NCBI RefSeq assembly: GCF_004362855.1
Contig: NZ_SNXW01000007.1
Coordinates: 124,001 to 188,000, forward strand
DNA from: Aquabacterium commune
GTDB taxonomy: Bacteria; Pseudomonadota; Gammaproteobacteria; Burkholderiales; Burkholderiaceae_C
Direction: 5' to 3'
DNA length: 64,000 nt
Positions 7,868-16,241 of the stretch are shown here, piece by piece. The position numbers and the translations under genes are program-made. A model generated the notes under the pieces. The model had not been told where the DNA came from, made no database searches, and worked only from the letters and a program-made list of their open reading frames with translations. Every line of letters begins with the position of its first letter. Within the stretch, counting starts at the first letter, position 1.

Positions 7868-8590
7868 GTTTCCAAAAACCGGGTTAACCCTGAGCCGCCA
7901 TCCAACCCGGGGAGCCCCGGGCGGCGCTACGGCGGGGTGGACTCCGACGAGCGCCAGCGCCAGCGCCACCAACGCCTGATCGAAGCCGGCCTGGCCGTTT
8001 TCGGAGAGCACGGCTACCACCAGTCCACCGTGCGCGACGTCTGCAAGCAGGCGCAACTGACCTCGCGCTACTTCTACGAATCCTTCGACAGCATGGAAGC
8101 CCTCTTCCGCGCGGTCTATCAAGACACCAACCGGCGCCTGATGCAGGCCACCATCATGTCGCTGGCGGCCTGCCAGCCCGACCCCGAAAAGCTCGCCGAA
8201 GCCGCGCTGCGCACCTTCCTGGAGTTCATCCGCGAAGACCCCCACCGCGCCCGCGTGGCCCTGATCGACGCCCTCAACGTCGGCGAGACCATGAACGTGC
8301 TGGCCGACAAGGCCTCGCAAGACTTCGCCCACCTCATCGCCGGCTTCATGCGCCAGATGTTCCCGCACCTCGAAGAGGCCGGACTGGACTTCCAGATCCT
8401 GGGCAACGGCCTGGTGGGCGCCAACACCCGCATCGCCACGCAGTGGGTGGCCGAGCGCTGCAAGACGCCGCTCGAAGACGTGCTGCGCAATGTGCTGATG
8501 CTGTTCAAAGCCAGCATCGCCTACGCCCGCGAGCAGGAAGCCGCGCTGGTGCAGCCCCTGAAGCAGCCCCGCAGGGCCTCGGCGGCCTGA
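7862..8590 (+). CDS. TetR/AcrR-family transcriptional regulator
   Basis: A 242-residue repressor-type regulator. The N-terminal three-helix DNA-binding domain is clear (RQRHQRLIEAGLAVFGEHGY, then STVRDVCKQAQLTSRYFYESF), followed by an all-helical ligand-binding domain. An unstructured Pro/Gly-rich tail of about 25 residues precedes the HTH domain. The ATG at 7862 was preferred to an in-frame TTG two codons upstream; there is no recognisable ribosome site, and the start sits inside the palindrome that is probably its own operator. Divergent from the SDR-esterase pair, which it most likely represses until an inducer binds. The inducer is unknown. Confidence 0.9.
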   Translation: MTVSKNRVNPEPPSNPGSPGRRYGGVDSDERQRQRHQRLIEAGLAVFGEHGYHQSTVRDVCKQAQLTSRYFYESFDSMEALFRAVYQDTNRRLMQATIMSLAACQPDPEKLAEAALRTFLEFIREDPHRARVALIDALNVGETMNVLADKASQDFAHLIAGFMRQMFPHLEEAGLDFQILGNGLVGANTRIATQWVAERCKTPLEDVLRNVLMLFKASIAYAREQEAALVQPLKQPRRASAA

Positions 8591-8621
8591 GCCAACAGGC
8601 GGCAAAGCCTGCCCCCAAAGC

Positions 8622-8656
8622 ACAACGCCCCGCAGCCTGCCGGCCCGGGGCGTTGT
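8622..8656. terminator. Bidirectional terminator hairpin
   Basis: A perfect 10-bp inverted repeat, ACAACGCCCC at 8622-8631 and GGGGCGTTGT at 8647-8656, lies between the converging TetR gene and the pectin-acetylesterase-like gene. No long T-run follows on either strand, so termination may be partial or Rho-assisted. Confidence 0.6.
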
Positions 8657-8671
8657 CATGTCAGCCAGGCC

Positions 8672-9982
8672 TCAGAGGAAGAAGCCTTCGAACAGGGCCA
8701 CCAGCCACTGGATCGGGTTGACCGACAGCACACGCTTGTGATCGCCGACCTGGTCGTACTCGATGGCGCGCATCACAGGCCGGGTGTCGTCGATCAGGTT
8801 GTTGTAGAAGTCAGCCACCGACTTGATGCCCTGCTCTTCGATGCCCGTGCCGGTGAAGTCCATGATCGCCATCGTGTGTGACTTCAGGAAAGGCCGCCAG
8901 GTGGGCAGGTAAAAGCCGGTGTTGCTGTTGGCCGTGCGCAGCTGGCTGACCCAGTTGTTGAGGTCGCGACGCCACAGGTTGTTCAGCGCTGTGTCCTTGG
9001 CACTGCCGCTGAGTGCGGCGATCTCGGGGTAGAAGCTCGTGTACGAGAAGGCCGAGAAAATGCCGTCTTCCTGGAAGGTCATGAAACCGAAGCGGTCCTG
9101 GGGGAAAACCTTGGACAGGCCCGTGTTCAGGGTGGACAGGTCGGACACGTCACCCGCCTGCGGGAAGCGCGAGATCAACTCCGTGGCCACGCCGTCTGGG
9201 CGGTCCACGCCCCACAGCGAGCGCACCTTGTTCTGCAGCGGCAGCGAGGGGTACTGCTCGGCCGTGCCGCTCTGCGGTGCCGGGAACAGCGGGCCGGAGT
9301 CGGCCGCCATGGCGGACTTCACCGGGTTGGTGGCCAGGCGCAGCACGCCGTAGTTGGCCGTGGCGCCCACACCACCGGCGGATGAGCCCGACACCAGCAG
9401 GTGCTCCGGCCTGGGCAAGTTGGCCGCCATCCAGTCCCCCAGCGCCTTGGCGTTCTTGTAGCCGCGGTGGTAGTAGGTCAGCGGCTGGCTGGGGTCGCTG
9501 TCCTTGTAGATCTGGACGCTGGCGCCGGTGTGGACGTCGCCGGTGCAGTAAGGCACATAGACGAGGTTCCAGTCCTGCGTGTAGATCTTGCCCAGCAGCG
9601 GCGTGCGCGTGATGAGCGGCGTGGACAAACCGAAGGCCGCCAGGTTGAGCTGGCTGAAGTAGTTCTCGGACACGCCGTTGGGGTTGGAGGCCACCTCGGT
9701 CAGCTTGCCCTTGCCCAGGCAACCCTTCTGGTTCCAGCAGGCACCGCCGCCCTCGAAGTACACCAGCGTTTTGCTGGTCTTGGGCGTGCGGTTGACGAAA
9801 ACGCGGGCCGGCGTGCCATTGCCACACGAGGCCCCCGAGGCGGCCGGCAGCGTCACCGGGGTCCACTTGTAGTACTCGACGGCGGCTTGGGCCAGCGTGG
9901 GTGCGCCCCAGGCCAGGGCCATGACCAGGGCCCAAGGGGCGCCCTGGGCCAGCACTGCGGGGCGACGGTTCAGTTTCAGCAT
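8672..9982 (-). CDS. Secreted pectin-acetylesterase-like (Notum/PAE family) hydrolase
   Basis: A 436-residue secreted serine hydrolase. A Sec-type signal peptide covers about residues 1-33, ending AQA. The PAE-family landmarks are LVYFEGGGACWNQKGC (about 74-88) and the nucleophile elbow SGSSAGG (catalytic Ser201). C-terminal DFTGTG and the DH of QVGDHKR are candidate acid and histidine positions. The start at 9982 is supported by AGGAG 7 bases upstream. Bacterial members act on acyl esters of polysaccharides or other polymers; the substrate here is not evident. It stands alone, with a hairpin beyond its stop and a 345-base divergent spacer upstream. Confidence 0.78.
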   Translation of the reverse strand: MLKLNRRPAVLAQGAPWALVMALAWGAPTLAQAAVEYYKWTPVTLPAASGASCGNGTPARVFVNRTPKTSKTLVYFEGGGACWNQKGCLGKGKLTEVASNPNGVSENYFSQLNLAAFGLSTPLITRTPLLGKIYTQDWNLVYVPYCTGDVHTGASVQIYKDSDPSQPLTYYHRGYKNAKALGDWMAANLPRPEHLLVSGSSAGGVGATANYGVLRLATNPVKSAMAADSGPLFPAPQSGTAEQYPSLPLQNKVRSLWGVDRPDGVATELISRFPQAGDVSDLSTLNTGLSKVFPQDRFGFMTFQEDGIFSAFSYTSFYPEIAALSGSAKDTALNNLWRRDLNNWVSQLRTANSNTGFYLPTWRPFLKSHTMAIMDFTGTGIEEQGIKSVADFYNNLIDDTRPVMRAIEYDQVGDHKRVLSVNPIQWLVALFEGFFL

Positions 9983-10327
9983 GGACGGGCTCCTTGGAAG
10001 GTCGGCTGCGGCGCCCGCAGGCACCCGGTGGCCCACAACAGGGGCTTGCCGCGCATGGTGCCAACCGCAAGCCGTTCAACGCATCAAGACATGCCCTGAC
10101 AGGGAACTCCCGCCGCTCATCCGCGCGTCGGGTCTGTCTGGGTCATGAAACACGACGCCGCCCTGACGCCTGACAAGCTAGGGAGAACAGGGGCCGCCTC
10201 CCTAGTCTGAACTTTGACGGCGTCCGAAAACACCCATAGCATCACGCTGCTTTGGCAAGTTGAATATGAAAAAAGTGCACATACTGTGCCGAACTTGCCT
10301 GGCGATCACACAACCTCAGGAAGCCCC
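9983..10327. promoter_or_regulatory. Divergent spacer between secreted hydrolase and peroxidase genes
   Basis: Non-coding stretch of 345 bases holding the promoters of both flanking genes. The half nearest the peroxidase is more AT-rich, with an A-rich run near 10265-10275. The one distinct structure is an 8-bp inverted repeat described separately. No small gene with a ribosome site was seen. Confidence 0.4.
10178..10205. promoter_or_regulatory. Perfect inverted repeat, possible operator
   Basis: CTAGGGAG (10178-10185) and CTCCCTAG (10198-10205) are exact reverse complements separated by 12 bases. It lies about 120 bases before the peroxidase start and about 195 bases before the hydrolase start. 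It could be a dimeric regulator site or a hairpin in the leader; no T-run follows, which argues against a terminator. Confidence 0.4.
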
Positions 10328-12025
10328 ATGACACGCAAACCGACGATCGCGCCCTTGCTCGCAGCCACGCTGACCCTCGCGCTGGCCCAAGCTGCACAGG
10401 CCCAAACCCTGGACGCCACCAGCACCAGCACCGGCACCACGGCCACCACCATCGACAGCAGCAGCACCCTGCAATCGGTGTCGATCGACCCCAACGTCGC
10501 CGCCCTGCGCCAGGCCACCAACACCTTCTCCCGCATGTTCCGCAACCTGCCGCCCTTCGCGCTGCAGTCGGACAGCGTGCGCACGGCCATGAAGCAACTG
10601 GGCGCCGCCGGCGGCGTGCTGGATGCCAAGGACGTGCTGACCGACCCCATCCAGTCGATCACCAACCCGGCGGTGTTCAGCCCCAACAACGCCGACAACC
10701 CGAACATGACGGCCGGCGTGACCTTCTTCGGTCAGTTCCTGGACCACGACATCACGCTGGACAAGAACTCGCCGCTGAACCAGAACGCATCACCCAGCCG
10801 CACCATCAACTTCCGCACCGCCGCCTTTGACCTCGACTCGGTCTATGGCAACGGCCCGGCAGGCTCGCCCGAGCTCTACCAGACCGTCAACGGTCGCATC
10901 AAGTTCAAGCTGGAGCGCATCCCCGGCGCAGAGGCTGTGTCGCGCAATGGCGCACCGCGCTATGACCTGCCCCGCAAGGCCGACGGCGCCGCCATCGTGG
11001 CGGAAGGCCGCAACGACGAGAACGTCATCCTCTCGCAGTTCCAGGTCGCCATGCTGCGCTTCCACAACGCGGTCACCGACCACCTGGCAAGCCAGCCAGG
11101 CAACGCGGGTGCCAAGCCGGCCGCCCTGTTCGCCGCGGCCCGTCGCTACGTCACCTGGCACTACCAGTGGATCGTCGTCAACGAGTTCCTGCCGCAGACC
11201 ATTGGCCAGGACCGCGTGAACAACATCCTCACGAACGGCACGCGCTTTTTCAACGCACAGGACCCGGCCAACCAGTACTTGGCAGCCGACGGCAGCCGCA
11301 ACATCCTGCTGCCCATCGAGTTCTCGGTGGCCGCCTACCGCTTCGGCCACAGCCAGGTGCGTCCCAGCTACCGCCTGAATTTCGGCCCCACCGGTGGTGC
11401 ACCTTTCTTCGCCTTCATCTTCGACGACAACCTGGACCCGACCGACCCGGATCCCGCCGACCTGCGTGGCGCCAAGCGCGCACCCCGTCGCTTCGTGGAC
11501 TGGCAGACCTTCTTCAACTTCGGCGACGGCAACTTCCGCCCGAACAAGCGCATCGACAGCCACCTGTCCACACCGCTGATGATCCTGCCCGGCGCGAAGG
11601 CACCGTCGCCTGGCCTGCCGGCCGACGGCCTGCAATCGCTGGCCTCGCGCAACCTGGTGCGCCACGTGAACTTTGGTCTGCCTTCGGGCCAGGCCATCGC
11701 CACCCGCATGGGCGTGACCGCGCTGACCCCGGCCGAGCTGCCTGAACTGGCCAGCTACGTGGTGGACGGCGGCGTGCGACTGGACCAGTCCACCCCGCTG
11801 TGGTATTACATCCTCAAAGAAGCCGAGGTCAAGGAAAGCGGTCTGCGCATGGGCGATGTCGGCGGCAACATCGTGGGCGAGGTCTTCGTGGGCCTGCTGA
11901 AAGCGGACCCGGCCTCCTACCTCTCGGTGCGCCCGGGCTGGAAGCCCACCCTGCCGTCCGCCACGCCCGGCACCTTCAAGCTCACCGACCTGCTGAAGTT
12001 CGCTGGCGCCGTGCCCCCGCTGTGA
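10328..12025 (+). CDS. Secreted animal-type (peroxinectin-like) heme peroxidase
   Basis: A 565-residue member of the animal heme-dependent peroxidase superfamily. Residues 1-25 form a Sec signal peptide ending AQA. The distal His140 lies in FFGQFLDHDITL, the ENVILSQFQVAMLRFHN helix follows, and the proximal His341 is in YRFGHSQVRPSY. Such enzymes use hydrogen peroxide to oxidise halides or phenolics outside the cytoplasm. The start has AGGAAG a few bases upstream; the frame is open further upstream but lacks a signal there. Base composition matches its neighbours. It is monocistronic, flanked by the divergent spacer and a convergent regulator gene. The substrate is not determinable from sequence. 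Confidence 0.9.
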   Translation: MTRKPTIAPLLAATLTLALAQAAQAQTLDATSTSTGTTATTIDSSSTLQSVSIDPNVAALRQATNTFSRMFRNLPPFALQSDSVRTAMKQLGAAGGVLDAKDVLTDPIQSITNPAVFSPNNADNPNMTAGVTFFGQFLDHDITLDKNSPLNQNASPSRTINFRTAAFDLDSVYGNGPAGSPELYQTVNGRIKFKLERIPGAEAVSRNGAPRYDLPRKADGAAIVAEGRNDENVILSQFQVAMLRFHNAVTDHLASQPGNAGAKPAALFAAARRYVTWHYQWIVVNEFLPQTIGQDRVNNILTNGTRFFNAQDPANQYLAADGSRNILLPIEFSVAAYRFGHSQVRPSYRLNFGPTGGAPFFAFIFDDNLDPTDPDPADLRGAKRAPRRFVDWQTFFNFGDGNFRPNKRIDSHLSTPLMILPGAKAPSPGLPADGLQSLASRNLVRHVNFGLPSGQAIATRMGVTALTPAELPELASYVVDGGVRLDQSTPLWYYILKEAEVKESGLRMGDVGGNIVGEVFVGLLKADPASYLSVRPGWKPTLPSATPGTFKLTDLLKFAGAVPPL

Positions 12026-12056
12026 CCTGAAGCCAAGCTCCCTCCCGAGCCGCGGA

Positions 12057-12704
12057 TCAAGCCTGGGGCTTGGGGGGGCTCAGGCGGAACCGGCACACGT
12101 TGCCGTTCTTGGCCATGCATTCCTGGTGGTCGATCTGGCGGTCCGTGAACGCGGACATCAGCGCCAGATCGAACTCGCAAACCTCCGGGTGCTTGATGGC
12201 CAGGGCATGGAAGACGCAGTTGTCGGCCTCGATCAGGGCGGCGCCCTGGGTGTCACGGCCAGCCCGCGCGACATAGCCCAGTTCGTCCATCAAGGTGGCC
12301 AGGACTTCGGAGCGCTCCACATTGGGGCCCAACTCGTGGGCGTGCTGGGCGGCCAGTTGCAAACCGATCTTGCGACCGAGCGCAGCCAGTTGGGCCGACA
12401 CCCCCGTGGCGCCCGCCTGCTCGACCAGCGTCGTCACCAAGAGCTCGGCGAACCAGGAGTAGTGGCGCGGAAAGCACTCGTGGCCCTTGTCGGTCAGCAC
12501 GTACAGCTGCTTGGGACGCCCGCCCGTGGCGCAGGTTTCACCGCGCTTGAGCAGGCGTTCGTTTTCGAGCGCGGCCAGGTGCTGGCGCACGGCATTGCGG
12601 CTGATGCCGAGCTGTTCGGCGATGTCGTCGGCCGTCAGGCCCACCTTGTTTTTGAGCAACAGGACGAGCAAGTCCTTTTGCCGGGATCCAAGCATTTCGA
12701 GCAT
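12057..12704 (-). CDS. SufR-like winged-helix regulator with a cysteine cluster
   Basis: A 215-residue transcription factor. The N-terminal winged helix (LTADDIAEQLGISRNAVRQHL, residues 23-43) and the wing region GGRPKQLYVLTDKG are typical of the DeoR/ArsR-like COG2345 group that includes SufR. Four C-terminal cysteines, Cys163, Cys176, Cys196 and Cys204, are spaced C-x12-C-x19-C-x7-C. The first pair has the spacing of SufR, which binds an Fe-S cluster; the second half is arranged differently. An Fe-S or redox sensor role is therefore likely but inferred. The ribosome site is weak. It is divergent from a Tat-exported ferritin-like gene across a 293-base spacer holding an FNR-like box. Confidence 0.78.
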   Translation of the reverse strand: MLEMLGSRQKDLLVLLLKNKVGLTADDIAEQLGISRNAVRQHLAALENERLLKRGETCATGGRPKQLYVLTDKGHECFPRHYSWFAELLVTTLVEQAGATGVSAQLAALGRKIGLQLAAQHAHELGPNVERSEVLATLMDELGYVARAGRDTQGAALIEADNCVFHALAIKHPEVCEFDLALMSAFTDRQIDHQECMAKNGNVCRFRLSPPKPQA

Positions 12705-12820
12705 GGGAGAGCGTCACGACGACAGGGGCAGACATCCGCGACGGCCAACAGGCGACCGTGACGGGACTGGGCGCACAACCCCAAGCGCACGGACTTCACA
12801 CCAGGGGCGCTTTCATTGTA

Positions 12821-12834
12821 ATGATGCGCATCAA
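12821..12834. promoter_or_regulatory. FNR/ANR-like box
   Basis: The sequence ATGATGCGCATCAA matches the FNR consensus TTGAT-N4-ATCAA at nine of ten defined positions and contains the perfect palindrome TGATGCGCATCA. It sits in an AT-rich island about 165 bases before the ferritin-like gene and about 117 bases before the divergent regulator. Candidate -10 hexamers downstream on the plus strand (around 12861-12875) are AT-rich but not decisive. Confidence 0.5.
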
Positions 12835-12997
12835 ATCACTATAAACACTTTTTCATTGTTTATGTGTTTAAATAACTCCCGCAGCCGCACATGGCCCGAT
12901 GCCGACGCAGCTGAGGGCGCCACCCCAAGGCGCTGCCCCCGTGTCCCGACCGCCTCAACGCGGTCTTCCTTTGAAGCCCCATCCAGGAGTGAAAGTC

Positions 12998-13597
12998 ATG
13001 CACAACATCATCCAATCCCCCCTCCAGTTCCTGCAAACCACCCCGAGCCGCCGCGGCTTCCTGCGCGGCACCTCGGTCGCCACCCTGTCGGCCGGCGCCG
13101 TGCTGCTGCTGTCCGGTCAGGAAGCCTCGGCCGCCTCGCATGGCGACATGGCCAACGACGCCGGCATCCTCAACGTCGCCCTGGGCCTGGAGCACCAGGG
13201 CATCGCCGCCTACACCCTGGGCGCCAAGAGCGGCCTGCTGCAAAAGGGCGTGCTGGACGTGGCCGTGAAGTTCCAGGACGACCACAAAATCCACCGCGAC
13301 CTGCTGGCTGCCGCCATCACCAAGCTGGGCGGCAAGCCCGTGGCCGAGAAGTCGCTGGACGACTACGCCAAGGCCCTGAACGCCGGCTCGCTCAAGAGCC
13401 AGGAAGACGTGCTCAAGCTGGCCCTGTCGCTGGAACTGGGCGCCACCAACGCCTACCTGAGCGTCATCCCCTCGTTCAAGGACAGCGCCCTGGCCAAGGT
13501 CGCCGGTCGCCTGGCCGCCGACGAAACCGCCCACTGGGCCTTCCTGAACCAGGCCCTGGGCATGCCCCTGCCCAAGGCCATGGTGTTCGGCGCTTGA
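12998..13597 (+). CDS. Tat-exported ferritin-like domain protein
   Basis: A 199-residue protein beginning with a twin-arginine signal (SRRGFLRGT, Arg18-Arg19, then a hydrophobic segment to about residue 46). The rest is a ferritin-like four-helix bundle. Candidate di-metal ligands fall in pairs: Glu65-His66 (LGLEHQG), His96 and His99 (DDHKIH), Glu146 (LSLELGA), and Glu176 with His179 (DETAH). Tat export implies folding, and probably metal loading, in the cytoplasm before transport. A clear AGGAGTGAAAG ribosome site supports this start; the frame runs upstream but lacks the signal there. A c-type cytochrome gene follows in the same direction. The substrate or stored metal is unknown. Confidence 0.85.
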   Translation: MHNIIQSPLQFLQTTPSRRGFLRGTSVATLSAGAVLLLSGQEASAASHGDMANDAGILNVALGLEHQGIAAYTLGAKSGLLQKGVLDVAVKFQDDHKIHRDLLAAAITKLGGKPVAEKSLDDYAKALNAGSLKSQEDVLKLALSLELGATNAYLSVIPSFKDSALAKVAGRLAADETAHWAFLNQALGMPLPKAMVFGA

Positions 13598-13706
13598 TGC
13601 CCTGATGCACTCGCATTCATGAGGTGAGGAGCCGCACGTGGGGGCGCGCCTGTGCGCAGGCCGTCCCCACCTCTGCGGCCGCCACCTGCCTTGCGGAAAG
13701 CCCACC

Positions 13707-14156
13707 ATGCAGCGACACCCTTCTTCCTTCGCGCACCGCGCCACCCCGCCCAGCATCGGCCGGGCCCTGGCCTGCCTGACCCTGACTTGCCTGACATGGC
13801 TCGGCACCGCGCATGCCGCCCCACCCAAAGGCGACGCCAGCCGCGGCCAGACGCTCTACGGCCAGCAGTGCATGGCCTGCCATGCCGCTGACATCAGCCT
13901 GGCCGGGCCGCTCCACCGCGGCGTGGTCGGACGCCCATCCGCCAGCGTGCCGGACTACCCCTACAGCCCGGCCCTGCAGCGGCTCAAGCTGACCTGGACC
14001 GAGCGCACGCTGGACACCTGGCTGCGCGACCCCAACCGCATGGCGCCTGGCAACCGCATGGGCTTTGCCGTGTCCAGCGCCCAGGACCGCCTGGACCTCA
14101 TCGCCTACCTCAAGACCCTCCAGCCGCAGGCCGCCACCGGCAGCAGCAAGCCCTGA
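13707..14156 (+). CDS. Periplasmic class I c-type cytochrome
   Basis: A 149-residue monoheme cytochrome c. A signal peptide ends AHA at about residue 37. The heme site is Cys55-x-x-Cys58-His59 (QQCMACH), and the axial methionine is most likely Met118 in the PGNRMGF turn, the position used in cytochrome c-550/c2-type proteins. The start at 13707 has GGAAAG 7 bases upstream. It follows the ferritin-like gene after a gap of about 110 bases and precedes folE2 by about 60 bases. A soluble periplasmic electron carrier is expected; a partner is not obvious, though the ferritin-like protein exported by Tat is a candidate. Confidence 0.92.
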   Translation: MQRHPSSFAHRATPPSIGRALACLTLTCLTWLGTAHAAPPKGDASRGQTLYGQQCMACHAADISLAGPLHRGVVGRPSASVPDYPYSPALQRLKLTWTERTLDTWLRDPNRMAPGNRMGFAVSSAQDRLDLIAYLKTLQPQAATGSSKP

Positions 14157-14215
14157 CAGCGTCATCCCCCCGAGCACTCTGCGAGCCCTCACCGAACTCA
14201 CCCTCGAGACCCACC

Positions 14216-15040
14216 ATGAACGCACCCGAACTCCTGCCCCTGATCGACATCCAATCCCAGATCGACACCCGCCAGTTGCCCATCCAGGCGGTCGGGGTCA
14301 AGGGGGTGCGCTACCCGGTGCGCCTGCGGGCGGGCCATGCAAATCACATCGGCCAGGGTCGCAGCACCGACACCGTGGGCCACTGGACGATGTCCGTCGG
14401 TCTGGCCGCCACGGTCAAGGGCACGCACATGTCGCGCTTCATCGAGCTGCTCGAAGCGCCGCGCGACGCGCTCGACCTGCCCGGCTTCGCCGCCATGGCC
14501 CGCGAGATGCTGCAGCGGCTCGGCGCCGACAGCGGCCGCATCAGCGTGCAGTTCCCCTATTTCCTGCGCAAGGCGGCGCCGGTGTCTGGCGTCGAGAGCC
14601 TGCTCGACATCGACGCCACCTGGGCCTGCCACATCCCCACCCAGGGCGCCGAGCCCGAGCTGTCCATGACGCTGACCGTGGCCGCCACCAGCCTGTGCCC
14701 TTGCTCCAAGGAGATCTCGGCCTATGGCGCACACAACCAGCGCTCGCACATCACCCTGAACGTGCAGCTGCGCCAGGCGATGTCCATCGAGGAACTGGCC
14801 CGCGTGGCCGAGGACAGCGCCTCCTGCGCCGTGTACGGCCTGCTCAAACGCGTCGATGAAAAGCACGTCACCGAACGCGCCTATGACAACCCCAAATTCG
14901 TCGAAGACCTGGTGCGCGACGTCGCGCTCGCGCTGGCGGCCGAGCCCCGCGTGAAGGCCTACGAGGTCGAGGTCGAGAACTTCGAATCCATCCACAACCA
15001 TTCTGCATTCGCAACCATCGGAGGACACCGTGACGATTGA
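14216..15040 (+). CDS. folE2: GTP cyclohydrolase FolE2 (type IB)
   Basis: Converts GTP to 7,8-dihydroneopterin triphosphate, the first step of folate and queuosine-type pterin synthesis, in the cytoplasm. The 274-residue length and motifs are diagnostic for FolE2: TSLCPCSKEIS with Cys161 and Cys163, YGAHNQRSH, and the C-terminal ENFESIHNHSA. FolE2 works without strict zinc dependence and in many bacteria replaces FolE when zinc is scarce; whether a FolE exists elsewhere cannot be seen here. The last 11 bases overlap the GTG start of the next gene. No Zur-like site was recognised upstream. Confidence 0.96.
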   Translation: MNAPELLPLIDIQSQIDTRQLPIQAVGVKGVRYPVRLRAGHANHIGQGRSTDTVGHWTMSVGLAATVKGTHMSRFIELLEAPRDALDLPGFAAMAREMLQRLGADSGRISVQFPYFLRKAAPVSGVESLLDIDATWACHIPTQGAEPELSMTLTVAATSLCPCSKEISAYGAHNQRSHITLNVQLRQAMSIEELARVAEDSASCAVYGLLKRVDEKHVTERAYDNPKFVEDLVRDVALALAAEPRVKAYEVEVENFESIHNHSAFATIGGHRDD

Positions 15041-16241
15041 CTTGCACAGGGGGCGCTCGGCCCTGCCCTTGACGGCCACCGGCCTGATCGCCGCCTGCCC
15101 CACCGGCGCCCAGGCCCACGTGAAATGGTTTTCCAACGTGGTGAATTGCGCCAACACCCCGCTGCCGCCCTGGAGTGTGATCGGCACCCCCCTGTTCATC
15201 GCCCTGCTCGTCGGCGCGGTGCTCGCGCTGCTGGGCGTGTTCACGGTCGAGCGCCGCGTGCTGCCGCGCTTCGAAACCCTGCACCAGGTCCACGCCGACT
15301 GGAAGCAGCGCTTCAACCGCAGCGCCGCCTGGCTGCTGCGCATCGGCGTGTGCGTGTACTTCCTTTCGCTGTTCACCCAGGACAGCGCTGCCCGCATGGT
15401 GTTGACCCCCGAGCTCAAGGCCGCGGGCGCATGGGTGGGCATCGTCCAGCTGCTCATTGCCACCCTGGTGCTGTGGAAGCGCACCGTGCCCCTGGCCGTG
15501 CTGGGCATGCTGTCGCTCTACGCCTATGGCGTGTGGGCTGCCGGCTGGTTCCACATGCTGGATTACGTTTATTTCCTCGGTGCCGCCGCCTTCCTGTGGC
15601 TGGACGCGACGCGCGGCGCCTCGCAACACTACGTCGCCTTCACGCTGCTGCGCGTGTCGGCCGGCTTCAGCTTCATGTGGGTCAGCATCGAGAAATGGCT
15701 GTACCCGCAATGGACCTACGACATCCTCGACCACGAGCTGAGCATGGTCACGATGGGCCTGGACAAGGCCTTCTTCGTGAGCTCGGCCGGCATGGTGGAG
15801 TTCTGCCTGGCGCTGCTGCTCGTGCTCGGACGCCTGTCGTCACAGGTGGCCTCACTGATCCTGCTGGTGCTGATGGTGGCGGCCGTGCCCCTGGTGGGCC
15901 TGATCGACGCCATCGGGCACGCACCGCTGATGATCGTGCTGTTCATCTTCTCGGCCAGCCAGAACCGCATCGGCTACCGCACCGAAGCGGCCCGCAAAGG
16001 CGCCGACCTGGGCCATGTGCTGACCTTCGCGCTGGCGGTGCCGGGCTTCATGGGCCTGTACGTGCTGACCCACGCGCTGGCCTACCCTGCAGCCGGCGAG
16101 CTGTGGACCGGGCGCACCTTGCTGGGCCTGGCCATGACGCTGCCCTTGCTGTGGCGCTTGGTGCGGACCTCGCCCCAGCTGTTCCCGGTGCGCCGCCGCA
16201 GCTGGCGTGACCTGGGTGGGATGACCGCGCAGGCGGGTTGA
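15030..16241 (+). CDS. Polytopic membrane protein, tentatively DoxX-like
   Basis: A 403-residue integral membrane protein with about nine to eleven hydrophobic segments, for example IALLVGAVLALLGVF, LLIATLVLW and LILLVLMVAAVPLVGL. Hydrophilic loops carry VKWFSNVVNCA near the N-terminus and VSIEKWLYPQW in the middle; the latter recalls the EK..YP element of DoxX-type quinone-associated proteins. It starts with GTG preceded by GGAGGA, inside the last codons of folE2, so translation is probably coupled. Function is not known. Assignment to the DoxX-like group is tentative. It could act in redox or thiol chemistry at the membrane, consistent with the neighbouring cytochrome, but that is speculation. 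Confidence 0.6.
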   Translation: MTIDLHRGRSALPLTATGLIAACPTGAQAHVKWFSNVVNCANTPLPPWSVIGTPLFIALLVGAVLALLGVFTVERRVLPRFETLHQVHADWKQRFNRSAAWLLRIGVCVYFLSLFTQDSAARMVLTPELKAAGAWVGIVQLLIATLVLWKRTVPLAVLGMLSLYAYGVWAAGWFHMLDYVYFLGAAAFLWLDATRGASQHYVAFTLLRVSAGFSFMWVSIEKWLYPQWTYDILDHELSMVTMGLDKAFFVSSAGMVEFCLALLLVLGRLSSQVASLILLVLMVAAVPLVGLIDAIGHAPLMIVLFIFSASQNRIGYRTEAARKGADLGHVLTFALAVPGFMGLYVLTHALAYPAAGELWTGRTLLGLAMTLPLLWRLVRTSPQLFPVRRRSWRDLGGMTAQAG

